From positions 3,747,963 through 3,811,962 of the forward strand of contig CM031861.1 of assembly GCA_018697195.1 (NCBI GenBank): DNA of 64,000 nt. Reading direction: 5' to 3'. Of this stretch, positions 1 to 11,864 are shown piece after piece. Below the pieces are notes generated by a model that saw only the letters and a program-made list of their open reading frames with translations, had not been told where the DNA came from and made no database searches. Numbering within the stretch: the stretch's first letter is position 1; every line of letters starts with the position of its first letter. This DNA comes from Certhia americana. Lineage: Eukaryota; Chordata; Aves; Passeriformes; Certhiidae. A program made the translations under genes and the position numbers.

Positions 1-3000
1 AAGTGAGTGTTTCCTTTCATTTGAAGAGATGTATCTTTTCTTTCAGAGGCACTGCTTTTTCTCACCATGGCTTCATCACTGGCAGGGGCAGTGCCATGGG
101 CAGATGCCTGCCAGCTGGCTTATCTGCAGCACAGTGCCCAGTGCCCGCTCCTGGCCTGATTTCCTTTGCACTGAGGGCTGCTAAAAGAAGATCTCAGTTA
201 CTTTCATGTCGCAGTCCAGGCTGAACCACTTGGCAGCACACCCAACACAGTGTCCCACTGTGCACACAGACTCACTTGGTGGTAAGGAGCACCAAAAGGC
301 CAAGGGAGACGTGGCCTGTGATTCATCCCAGAATCCCTGTAGATTGAAAATCCTGAAATCTCTGTGATAATGGATGCAGGTTTGTTGCCTGTCTCTAAAT
401 ATATCAAGAAGTGTTTCTACAAAGATGCTAAGGCACAGTCTTGCCTGAAGCCATTTTTATCATGAAATAGCACAATGCTGTTGTGAAATGAAAAAGCTAT
501 GTGTGCAAACAAGTCCAAATAGGCTGATTTGTTCAGAAGCTTGCTGAATTTACAGTCTATAGCTGATGGCATCAAAACAACTGACTGATTTCTGGACTTT
601 TCTTGAATTTATGTTGTTATTAAAAAAAATTAAAAACTGTGGCTTGGCCAGACTCACAGATATTTTCCAGAAGTTTCTGTGCAGTAGCAATCTAATGTTT
701 ATGGCAGTGATTTTTTTCCCCCCAGTATTTGGGAGGCCTGACATCATTGTGTTGCTGAGGCATGAGCAAGGTGGATGTGGCTTCCATCCTTGAACCCCTG
801 TGGTTTTGTGACCTTCTCCCTTACAACGTTAAGCAGATGCACAGTGTTTTGACTGGATGGCAACCCCAAGTTTGTACATATTTGCAGGGATGCCATCTGT
901 GCCTGCTGCTTTGCCCTGGGACATCTGTTCAGTAGCTCTAAGAGCATCTGCTATAAGTGCTGGTGCTGCTCCTTGAAAGAGGCTGTGGGGCTTCATTTGG
1001 CACTTGATCAAGGATGATGGAAGTTGTAAAGTCAGAATGATAACTCTGCTTTATTTATGTTTGAATGTGATAAGGAGGAAGGTTTCCAGAATTCAATGCA
1101 AAAAGTAGTTCTGCTTTAGCTCCTAGAGGAGCACTTAACCTGCTTACCCAGTTGTGCTGCTGTTTGCATTGTGGGATATTTTGGTGTTGGGTTGGTAAAG
1201 ATCAAGAAATAAAGTACTGTGTACCTTAAGGATGGATGGAGGACACCAATCCCACAGTTCTTCTTGGGGCCCTGTCTTGGGATCCGTAGTCTGTGAGCTG
1301 TTCTTCCTTTGGCCACTTGCAGAATCTAACAGCAGTAAAATCTTTGAATGGAGCATGGTGGTGTTTGCCACAGGATAAGATCACTTCTATGGGTTGAGAT
1401 GATGAATGGGTGAATATGTTTTTTTAATGCAGATGGTGGATTAAGCCACTTCACCTCATAGAAATACTTTGCCTTTTCTGCTTCAGGCATTGTACATGCT
1501 CTTATTTAATGTTGATAGTGACTTTTCCAATATTTTTTGGTCAGCAGGTGTTTCCAACTGAAAGTATAGTTTTAGGAACCTTGCTCTCCTGATCTGGGAG
1601 TGAAATGAGCAGTCAAATACATGGTTTAGTCACTAATGGTGGTAACTAAAAAAAAGGGGGAAGAATAAAAAGTCACTAAATGTGACTGTGTCAAGCTTTA
1701 TCCTCTCCAAACAATATTTTTCTTTGAGGTATGTAGGGGTTGCAAAAACTGTTAGAAAGACATATAAATATAACTATTTGTAAATATAACTATGAAATAT
1801 TGTAGAATATCTTGAATCAACTGTGGAATAATACTGTCCTTCTGGCAAGCACATTGCGTGACCTTAAAATATCCCAACTTTTTTTGATGCGCATAAAATC
1901 AGTCTGAATTTAGCAATGTTTTTCTCTTATACATTGGGATTTGAATGAGAGACTGCAGATAGACCTATAAAAAGCATTTGAATTCTATAATTGTATGAAA
2001 GAAGCCAGCAGTAATTTACATGCTTAGCAAATAGGGAAGTTCTACTAGTGGGAGAATTTCAGCCAAGGTCAAATTGCATTTCTGTTCCATAAAAAACAAG
2101 CTTGCTTTAATACATGTGTTCTGAGAACTTCATCTGTCAAAATACATGTTAACTTCTAATCATGCCTTATTTAAAATACATGAAAGTATAAATTGTTGCT
2201 GACAAATAACAAATGAAATGAGAAACAATCACTCTGTGCTAAGAAGTTGACAAGGAGATTACTGTCTCACCCCTTTCTTCCTTGGAAAAGGTCTGGAGGA
2301 GGGTAGCAGGGCCCTAACTGTAGGACAGGCTTTGTGCAGATGTGATGCAGAATTGTGACAATCCTCAGGGATCTCTCCTGGGCTTTTGGGATGGGTTTTG
2401 TGGCAGCATTGAAAGCTCACACTGAATCATGGTGCATGTATTCACATGGTCTCAGATGTTGCAATCTTTTCAGGAACCCTGATTCATTCCAATCCTGTTT
2501 TCTTTTAGTTCCTGACAAAATACTGGAAAGCACCTTCAAAACATCTGTTAGAGATGAGTTAATTTTCCTGCCTCTTCTATGGTGGCATCTATTAATTTCT
2601 CCCCTCCCCATTTTTACCTGTTGTTTTATCACAGATAAAAAATTCTACAATGGCATTTGAAATTGACGATGAGATAGCAATTTAAAAAAGAAAAAAAATC
2701 CATTTATTTCCTCTGGTTTTACTAATTATTTTCTCACTGGTTTATAATTACTTGCCTGAGTTTGTTTTTCCCCTCATTTGTCTTCCATTCCCCAGTTTGC
2801 AGATTAGAACTCTGAAACAGAGCAGGTGCACTTATTTCCAAGAGTGAATGGCCTTTGTGTCATTGCTTTGGAAAAGGCTTCTTTCCCCCAGAGTTTAGTG
2901 GAAGGAGGAAAGAAAAGAGAAAGCTGTTTGCATGTGGTTATATTCTGGTAGAGAAAAGATGACTTCTGAACTGAGAACATCGTTGAATTGTTTGTGTAAT

Positions 3001-5588
3001 CAAGGTCTCAGTGGGAATTTGTGCATCTTAAATCAACGCAGGAGTGTTGGTTTACGTTGCCTTTTGTTTTTTAAATATCAGAGGGAGATGTGTTGTGGTA
3101 ACCCAGCTAGTTTCTGTTGTTGGGATTTTGTTGACAGGTGTTCGCTGATGTTTGAGTGTAACTGTTTGTGATTTACACTTGTTGAAGGGTGGTGAAGAAT
3201 AGGTGCAGAATTCGTCTGTTGCCACCCTCCTTTTCCTGCCACTGAAGAAGTAAAACATGGTGTTTAATACAGTCCTGTGGCACTTACTGCATTAGGTGCA
3301 CATATATAAAAATGTTTGCACTAGCTATTACATGAAATTTTAAGTAATTTGTTCTGTACTACAGAAATTAGTCAGGAGATTGACAACAAGCTCAACACCT
3401 AAGCAACAAGCTGTTCTCAGTCCTGAGGTAACTATTGACACTAAAGCTTGTCAAGTGAGAAGCTTTGCAATATCCCCTATGCTGTACAAATAATAGAGCA
3501 CAGATGTGATTAAGTGCAGTATCTGACCTTTCCAGGGCTGCACTGTTGCTTTATATTAACAAAGAAATCATTGTGTAGTGAGTGATCAGCTCTGTGGCTA
3601 TTGGAAATTATGAAGAATGACCTCAGGAAGAAATTTGTTTCCTGCAACAGGAGATTGTCTTGGTTTTGGGCTCTTAAGCCTCTGTGATCAGCTGTATATC
3701 TCTAGATCTATATACACACAAATACCTTGTGTGTGAGGTACTAGAATGTTATGTACTTCTCCCTCAAGTTTTTTTCTTAGTTTTCTCTCTCACTTCCTTT
3801 TGTGCTGCGACAGCAGATGGAAATTACAAAATGTTACATATTACATCACTGACAGTACTTGTCCTAGTGCTGTTCTGGCTTGGGAACACCAGCAGCAGTA
3901 TCTGCTGGATATTGACCATATTGTTACTGAGCAGCAAAATAATAAATCTCCAGATTTCATGTGAATGTAATTTAGGTATTTTAATGTGTGCTGGATGTAA
4001 TGTAATTTAACATTCTGCTTTACCATTTAGAAAATCCCCCTTTCTCTGCCCACCTTGTACCTGTTCCTTCACAACACCAGCCTGATTTTTCTTCCACTCT
4101 GTACCGCATGTATTTTGTTTGTACCTATGCCTGCTGTGTTTTTATTCAGCCTTGGTTTTGCCTTTACCTCCTTGTGTTTTTTAATTTGTCACTTGAGTCT
4201 TTAATTCATGTGCCCTAATAATACTTTTTTTATGTTGCATGAAAAATACAATAACAGGGCATTGGCCAGATGGAGGAGGGCTTGAATTTCACTTTTGGGG
4301 AAGACTTACTGTCTTTGCGTTCCCCTTCCCAGCCTGTTGTGATGTCCTGCACATGTTTCCATCTAGTGTTTTATCCCCTGAGTTTTCTCCCAAGGAACTC
4401 TTGGAAACTCTCAGTTTCATTGGTAAGATCTTGAAGTGCACAGCTCCCATGTACTGCTTGTGTACTGCCAAGTAGTGTAAAAGGCTTATGGGAAAATGAA
4501 AATTGGCACTCCAATATTTATTGGTTTGTGTTGTGTTTGTTTTTTGGAAGTGGATTTCATTACTGTAATTTTTCCTGCCCTACCCCAAATCAGCACCTGT
4601 CTCTCAAATGCCATGCTAAATTGGTGTTGGCCAATAGGGAAAACCAGAACACTCTGGAGGCAGAGGGGGCAAAGGGCTGTATGGACAATCTAACATCTTC
4701 ACTTTCTTGTAGAGCTATTTCTACTGTAAAGAGAGGTCTGCATCACCTGTTTCTATATACACAGCTTCATTTTAGCAGGAAAAAGATTTGATCTGATGCA
4801 CGTACTTGGTGAGGTCTAAGAGAAGACTTCGCTATTTATAGTGTCAGTGTGCCCTGGAAAGGGCTAAATTCATCCTAGAGAAAGAACATTCCTGTGAGGC
4901 CAGTTAATAGCCACTCTTGGTTAGCTCTCCTGTGAGTCTGGCAGCTGTACGAAGGTTGTGATTGTTGGATGGTTTATGCCAGATGTGGAGACACCTGATC
5001 CAGCCAGGAGGTCTTGTCCTTTCCTTGTAAAGCTGAATGATCACAGCAGTAACAGTAAAAGTCAGAAAATGAGTTAAGCACAATTGCATGTAGGGGAGTT
5101 CTAAAAATAAACAGTTGTGCTTTTTTAACTGGATTTGCAAGTAGTAAATACAAGTTTAATGATTACCTGGTGGTTTCTTACCTTAATGCTTTGCATTTGT
5201 TTGTGGTAGTGATATACGTGCTGTTTTTTATTTTTCAATTTCTTACAAAGCCTGCAGTCATACAAAATATTTTGGTGAAAAGAATAAGGCTTGGTTTCCT
5301 GTAGTTTTCTATGGGTGAAAGGAGGACTTCAGTTTCCTGGGCTAACGAGAGGTAGTTTGAGCTGTTTTCATGTAATTAGTCTTGCTGGTATTTTGTGCTG
5401 CTCTGAATATATAGCCTTGTCTCTCTGCTTCTTTTTTAAAAAAAAATAATTGCTAGCTAATCCATGCTGAGTAACCTCTTTAGATTGTGGAGTTTGCTTA
5501 AAGAACTCTTCCCAGTTCTGAAGGAAGCGACAGAGACAGCGGTAACATCCAAAAGTGGAACTGATTGTCCTTCATGTTTTCCCTGCAG
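1..5588 (+). other. NELL1 intron upstream of the first exon seen (partial)
   Basis: AT-rich non-coding sequence. No NELL1 exon preceding YFELES could be found, so the upstream exon lies before the window. The only recognisable insertion is a decayed reverse-transcriptase fragment at about 744-1011. The short open frames here show no protein family signature. Confidence 0.8.
744..1011 (-). mobile_element. Decayed non-LTR retrotransposon fragment (RTE-like reverse transcriptase)
   Basis: On the minus strand, starting near 1011, the translation runs into EQMSQGKAAGTDGIPANMYK. This matches the reverse-transcriptase block usually seen in RTE-type LINEs as QMSSGKAPGxDAIPAEIYK. About 15 codons further on, in a shifted frame, KVTKPQGFKDGSHIHL matches the following RTE block (VPQDFKDATIVHLYK). 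The frame change and lost residues show it is dead. The rest of the element is not recognisable. RTE elements are uncommon in birds; AviRTE is the known avian lineage, but assignment needs a nucleotide match. Confidence 0.6.
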
Positions 5589-5759
5589 CTATTTTGAGCT
5601 GGAGAGCAGTGGCCTGCGGGATGAGATCAGGTATCACTACAGGTTTAATGGGAAGACAAGAACAGAGGTGTTCCCCTACCGCCTGGCAGATGGACAGTGG
5701 CATAAGATTGCTCTGTCACTCAGTGCATCCCACCTTCTGCTCCATGTGGACTGCAACAG
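5589..5759 (+). CDS. NELL1: NELL1 exon: laminin-G/TSPN domain, middle part
   Basis: This 171-nt exon starts after a pyrimidine-rich tract ending CCCTGCAG and stops before the donor GTAAGC. Its first base completes a codon begun upstream and its last two bases (AG) begin an Arg codon finished by the next exon. It reads YFELESSGLRDEIRYHY, then a TRTEVFPYRLADGQWHK stretch and SASHLLLHVDCNR. This is a beta-sandwich segment of the laminin-G-like (thrombospondin N-terminal) domain, including the DGQWH turn and one conserved cysteine. The domain is held to mediate heparin and partner binding. The frame is also open upstream into the intron, from about 5464, but that extension is not NELL1-like and lies before the acceptor. 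Phase is symmetric (2/2). Confidence 0.96.
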
Positions 5760-5793
5760 GTAAGCAGATATGTTCTGGAATTCCTATTTCTGT

Positions 5794-5810
5794 AAAAAAA
5801 AAAAAAAAAA
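5794..5810. repeat. Poly-A tract, 17 nt
   Basis: An uninterrupted run of A begins 34 bp after the donor of the preceding exon. A T-rich stretch with GTT repeats follows at about 5847-5866. Confidence 0.9.
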
Positions 5811-8800
5811 GTCTCTGGCTATGGGAATGAAATTGGAAAAGGAGATTTTTTTTTGTTGTTGTTGTTTTTTCCCCATAAATACCTCGTTCGAGAGGCAGCT
5901 AAACCGCCATGGGGGGTAAGAGAAGGAAAACAAAGTATTAAAATGGAACAATTCATTGTGATTATGAACAAATGTGGAAAAGGCTGATTGCTGATGGGGG
6001 AGTATTAAATGCATCTCTGTAGTTTAGGCAGTAGCTGATGTTATGTTTGCCAGTGATTGCATTTAAGTGTGATGGATGGGTGTGCAGTCTGTTCTGTTGT
6101 GAACTGCTTCACTCAGCATACCTGAGAACTTCAAGAATAGATAGATGCATCAGAGACACTTTCATTTTATTTTAAATAATCAGACAATGTAGTTTTTACT
6201 GATTTTTCCACCTGCTGCCCCATTTGGAAACTTCTGAGAAACCTCGAAGCTTCTTTTTGAATGACTGGAACCAGTGCTTTTTATTTTCTGAAGGGTATTC
6301 TGTCGTTTTCCATTAGAAGTTGCTGTGAGATGGCATATTGCCAGGATTTCAGGGAATGAAAACCAGCCAACCTAGAATCTCTCTTGCATTGGGACTTGAT
6401 CTCACACTCACAGAGTATTGTAGACTTCAGACTTAGTGGCTGATGAGGAAATTCAGAGAGCTTCAAATTGGGACTTTCATAATAGTCTTCATAAATGAGG
6501 AAAACAAACCATTACTTTTGTACCTTATTGCACTGAAATGAATGAAAAGAAATATCCTTCACATTCAGTGAGAGGATCAGCATATGCAGTTTGGTATTGT
6601 GGCACTTAAATGGATAGGGTGATGATAGCAGATGTTATTTTGGAAGTCTTCGTTTTGTTCACACAGGCAGAATAAAGTTAGATAAATATTATAGGAGTAC
6701 GCAGTTACTGGAATATTTGAAGAAGTTTGAATTTTGACCCAAGTAATTATGAGATGCTGTTTTGAGAGGAATGTTACAACCATTTTCTACAACTCCATTA
6801 ACTACTGAAAAATCTAATCTGAAGGAATGTTGCTTATTGGACCTTATTTGGACCTTAGAAGCAATTAAATACTGAGAGTAATTTTAATTTTATTGAGGCA
6901 TGAAATCTACAGTTAGCAAAGATTCTCTTTATTTCAGTCATTTGATTTATTTATGTTCCCATTATTTATCTGTTATACTATTTCTTTGCGTTCAACAGAA
7001 TGCCTTTTGCTTTGTTTATTGACATATTGGGTTTTGGGACAGGTTCTTTGTTATCTACTTCTAAATTTTTTTTATGAACAGCAAATGTGTTTTGGGAGGA
7101 CCCTTTTTAGCAGATTGTTTAGCTGGCTGCTTTCTTGCGCAGAATGTAAAATGAAGACAACACAAATTCTGCCTGGTGCAGAATTCTATCCAGGGACAAA
7201 AGAACTGCACAGAGTCGTGGTTGTGACCTGGTTTTCTTTACAGTAACAGGCAGAAATAGATAAGTACAGTTATGGAATGAGCTGTTCTGTCATATGAGGT
7301 GACAAATATGTCCAGCCACCTCTGTCAGGTAGCCCTAAACAGGGCTGGTCCATCTAACCATGTCCCTTAAGGTGGTGCATCCTAAGGTTGCTTCCAGCAT
7401 AAATCCATACTGAGAGGTCTCTGTTTGGCTGTGCATTGTGGTGTTTTGAGACAACTCCTGTGAAAGAGTAATAGAAATAGTTCTGAAAGCAGGACTTGAG
7501 GACAGATCATAGAAGAAGTTTAAATGAGAAGGGGAAAAAAAAAGTAGTCTCTTATGTTCCTGAGTCAGCTGTAGCATCACTGTTCAGTTAATTAGAGAAT
7601 TTTGTGGATGTTGGTGTTAGTTTGATTATATCTTAACTCTTTCTATCTTGGCACTCAGAAAAGGAGTCAACATCTTGTTCATCTTGGTATTTTCTTATGA
7701 CAGTGCAATAAATGTTGAAGCTGTGAAAATGAAGAGCAAGTGAATGGGGGCTGCTTGTGAGCACTGCTGAAAACCCTAAGCTTGCTTCATGTTAGTGTTA
7801 GGGAAGCTGCAGCTGAAAGTGTGAACAGAGTCCAGTGTGAAGAGCTGTGGACTTTATGTGTAAATGTCACTATTTTAGGCTGGTGTGGTGTCTGGCTCTC
7901 AGCAGAGGTCAGGATGCCCAGAGAGAAGTGATGCTTCTGTAGAGTTGAATGAACAAGAGGAACCAGGGATATGAGTTCAGTCAGCATATTCACCTGTCGC
8001 ACCTCCTGTGGAGGTTTGGTGTCATCAGAACAAGAATTTAGCTTCCTGTATACCTATCTAGTTAAAGAAGTTCTCAGCTTTTTGTGTACTGTTTTTGCCA
8101 GCAAAACAAGAGAGGAAAAGAGAAACAATTGCCAAAATGAATGCCTGGAATTTCTGCTGTATTTCTTTAGGGATTTGCATCATCATTTCCTTAAAGACTT
8201 GCCTGAACTTGCATAAATGCATTACTTCTTTTGTTTAGGGTTTGTTACCTATTTGGAAGGCTGTTGTGAGCGAACCACTTGTGAATGCAGTGTTACTAGT
8301 GTTAATCTGTGCTTGGGAGTGCACTGTAAGTGTTTGCACTGGGAAAAATACCCAGTCACAACCTAGTTTTGCTACAGGATTCATACTGTGATACCCAAAG
8401 CTGGTCTCTGGCCTCCAGGAACTGCAGTTGATCAGAAAGCATTGGAGAAGAAGCTTTTAATTTGAACACAGATAGTCAAATCTACTTTTCCCCAGCCCTA
8501 TCATCCACATTACTCTGATTTTTAAAATTGCTTTGACATTTGTACTTGATTACCTTTTGGATTCATTTCAAAGTCAGCTTTGTTTTTCAGGCCTGGGTAG
8601 GCTAGGGAAAATACTTGGGAACTAGCAGAGATCTGTAGTGCTTTAAAGCATCACCTTTAAAACAGTGCACTTGTCTCTGTTCTAATGACATGTCATCTGG
8701 AGGGGGAGGGATATGTATCAAAGGAGGTTTATTTGCCCAAGTATGTATCCTTTTGAAATCAGCTCCTGCTGCGTTTTAGTGGCTCCTTCAAGAACAAGGA

Positions 8801-8850
8801 GTGGGAATTCTGGCTGAGTTTGGTGTTAGAGCTTGAAGCTGTTGACTCAA

Positions 8851-9235
8851 GAATCATAGAATGATTTATGATGGAAGGGACTTTAAAGATGATCTTGTTC
8901 CAATCCCCTGCCATGAGCACTATCCCAGGTTGTTCCAAGCCCCATCCAACCTGGCTTTGGGCACTTCCAGGGATGGGGCATCCACAGCTTCTCTGCACAA
9001 CCTGTGCCAGGGCCTCAGCACCCTCACAGTGAAGAATTTCTTCCTATTATCTAATCTAAACCTACCCCACACTGATTTGAAGCCATTTTCCCTTGTTCTA
9101 TCACTTTGTTTCCTTGTCCAAATTCCCTCTCCAGCTCTCTTGGGGTTCCATAAGGTACTAGAAGGTCATCTGAGCAAGGAGCCTTCTGCAGGCTGAGCAG
9201 CCCCAAATTTCTCAGCCCATCTTTATGGGAGAGAA
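8851..9235 (-). mobile_element. CR1 LINE 3' fragment, antisense
   Basis: Begins with ATCATAGAATGATTTATGAT and GGAAGGGACTTTAAAGATGA, the reverse complement of the CR1 3' terminus (octamer-type ATTCTATG end plus the GGTCCCTTCC block). It continues through CCATCCAACCTGGC, GGGATGGGGCATCCAC and CAGGCTGAGCAGCCCC, all standard CR1 3' landmarks. It is 5'-truncated, as most CR1 copies are. CR1 is the dominant LINE of birds and other reptiles. Confidence 0.93.
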
Positions 9236-9524
9236 AAAAGATACCTTAAAGTCCAGACTGGAAACCTGCTGAATGTCGCTGGATTCTCCACACTGACTTG
9301 AAGAGCTTTTGTGCTGGGCCTAGACAGTAACCTCTAGTCAAGGATGTGTCTCAGAAAACTGACATGAGAAGCCATGGGTGCACTTGCTAACATGCTTTTA
9401 ACATTATAGTAAGGTTCTGAAAGCTTAGAAAAATGAAAAAACTGCATTAATTATAAATGTACTCTTGATGCACAAGTAAAACCTGTGCTCACAGTAACAT
9501 GGAAATTAACTTTCCTGCTTAGGA

Positions 9525-9827
9525 TGTATGGAAATGTAGAAAATCTGTATTTGATACTAGATTGGTTGATGAGAAAGTAGAATATTCAACATTGAAAGAG
9601 ATATAAGTCATTGTAAAAGGAGAGCTCGCTCTCTTCCTCCTGCTAGCCTCCTCTCTTACTCTCTTGCTCTCTTTGCTCTCCAGCCTGCTCTGAGCTGCAC
9701 ACAGCAACTCTGAGCTGGGCTCTTTCACCCACACCCTATGGAACAAACCACAAACTTCAAAACTTAACCTCAGGGATCTCGTCTGAGTTCTGTCCCAACT
9801 GTTCTGGCACAGAACAGCTACCACAGG
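9525..9827 (+). mobile_element. Solo LTR-like element (endogenous retrovirus), possible target duplication
   Basis: The element starts TGTATGG, has TATAA near 9600, a CT-rich stretch at 9625-9680, then GGAACAAACCACAAAC, which looks like a decayed AATAAA polyadenylation block of avian LTRs. It ends near CAGAACAGCTACCACAGG. The words TAGGATGT at 9520-9527 and 9828-9835 flank it, which fits a TAGGA target-site duplication, although the last two bases are GG rather than CA. No internal retroviral sequence is present. Recognition is from memory of bird LTRs. Confidence 0.5.
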
Positions 9828-9947
9828 TAGGATGTGTGCCTCCTTGCTCTAGGCAAAAAGGGGTTGTCAGGGATAGTCTGGTGAATGCTTAGATTCAGCT
9901 AGAGCAACTGCATCATTGTCCCTAAATAACCAGTAGTACTAACAGAT

Positions 9948-9971
9948 ACATATATATATATATTTATATAA
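9948..9971. repeat. TA-rich microsatellite
   Basis: Alternating TA run followed by TTTATATA. Confidence 0.85.
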
Positions 9972-11536
9972 AAGTATCAAATTAACTTTGCTGTGCTTTT
10001 TCCCCATTGGGGTCTTTTGTTCATACCTGTGCTGTCAGGAGATTTTCAACCCCAAGTGTCTGTCAAGTCCTACAAGTCCTGATGTTTGTCTTCTCTGGGA
10101 ATTCCAGGCTGTAGAGTCTGTGTTGTTTCCCATTGCACCCAACTGTCCACTGGGATGCTTGTCCCCTATGACAGTAACAGCACAGAAATATGTTGTGTTT
10201 AATGGTGTTGAGAAGAGTGAGGGAATAGCATGGAGCCTACAATTTAGGGGGTGGCAGGTACTGTATCAAAATGTATTTATTGACAATCTATTTGCAAAAT
10301 AGAAATTTCAAGTTGTTCTCAGTGTAGCTGATTAATCTGGAGGGGTAAGCCTGAAAGATTTTTTTTTTTTAATTATTTGTTTATCATCAGCCATATTGCT
10401 ACAAATAATTGCTACAGCTATTCAGACAGTATCCATACTTGAACTCTGTGGGCATAGAAGGGAGAGAAAGGTGCTTTGATGAAAAAATTAATGTTCTTCC
10501 AGTGAAAATCTGTTCTGGAATGCCTTTTGCTGTGAATACAGCCTGTGGTTTTGATGGATACTCTTAGCTGTTTGATGGAGGGGGTTGGTAAGAGCATAAG
10601 AGAATAGATTATGAAACTGGAGCAGGCTTGGAAGTAGTCTCCAACTGAAAAAAACATGTTGTCTGCTTCTTTTATGTTAGAACAGCGCATTAGGGAATAA
10701 AAAATGCATGAGCAGTGAGAACTTTTTAATTGGAAAAATAAATAAATTAAAGTAACATCCTCCAAATATGGGAATCCAAGACCTCTGAGTTCTTATTTAT
10801 AAGATATTCTGGCTTCCAACCTGAGATTTTCAACTGATCTAAACAAAGTTCTATGCCTTTAATAAAAGCGTAATAAATTTAGAGAAGGTTAAGGGATGTA
10901 TTTAAAAGAGGGATTTGCTCCTTTAGTTACTGTAAAACACTTTCTCTTAAGAGTGGAAATGGTGTGGTGGCAGTGCTATGCAGCTAGGTAATTTAGTCTC
11001 ACTATCAGAATATGAGTTTGTGACCCAGATTGGTTCTCTGCTCTCCAGGCTGTGGCAGAAGCTGTCAGAGAAATGGTTGCTTGGGTAGAGTGGTGTAATT
11101 GTGCATCGTGGGTGCACCCATCTTCAGATCTGTATTGTATTTGGTATTGTGGACTGGAAGTTGATTGTCACCTACCAGTTTTCCCTTTTGCTGGGCAGAA
11201 AGGGTGTAAAATGTTTAGCATGAGAGAGATCTCCAGCTGGCATACCACATCAGCTGCCATCAGTCTCTATCATTACAGTTGCTGCAGTTAACTGCATGGA
11301 AATGTTGAGGATACAGTCAGCATTATTTTCTTTTTAAAGAAGCTTTTTAATAACCAGGGTTTTTCACTGAATAGCTAAGGCATCAGCAGAATGGTAGTAT
11401 GGGTGTGAGGCCTTAAGTTTTAGCTTTTCTATTTTTCAGATTCTGTGCTGTTTTGATGAGTAGTTTCAGGTTTCATATTAAGTGCTGCTAAGTTCTCTTC
11501 ACACAGTAGATAGACAGAACAATTCTTTCTCTACTT

Positions 11537-11864
11537 TGATACCAAGGACAACTTTCAGACCCAAGAACACAAACAACGGTGAAGTGAGAAGGAAAGACAA
11601 AGAGGATGGAGCTTCATAACCTGAAGCTGTAATTGAACAATTAATTCCAATATGCAAATGAACCAGAACTTATCAAAGTGATCAACATTGTGATCAGTTG
11701 TCCATTCTGTGACCCTTTTGGGGTTCAACCTGGGTGTTGTTCAGCTGGGCTCTTATGCTGCCCAGGTTTGCCCATTGAGGGCTTGTAATGAATCCCTACT
11801 TTATCCTTTTGCTCTGTCCAGTCTCTGTTCCAGGTCAGCTTCCAGAAGGCATCAGTTTTGACCA
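11537..11864 (+). mobile_element. Solo LTR of an endogenous retrovirus
   Basis: The segment contains AACTTTCAGACCCAAG, CATAACCTGAAGCTGTAATT, AATTCCAATATGCAAATGAA, GTGATCAGTTGTCCATTCTG, TTCAGCTGGGCTCTTATGC and GCATCAGTTTTGACC. I recall this order from a common bird LTR family. AATGAATCCCTAC at about 11787 sits where that family carries an AATAAA signal. No gag, pol or env sequence flanks it, so it is a solo LTR. Exact ends are uncertain by about 15 bp, and no target duplication was confirmed. Confidence 0.6.

Noticed and set aside
1..10. Donor-like GTGAGT at the very start, possibly the end of the preceding NELL1 exon
   Set aside because: Only two bases precede it. They would give Asn where Ser is usual, and GTGAGT words are common.
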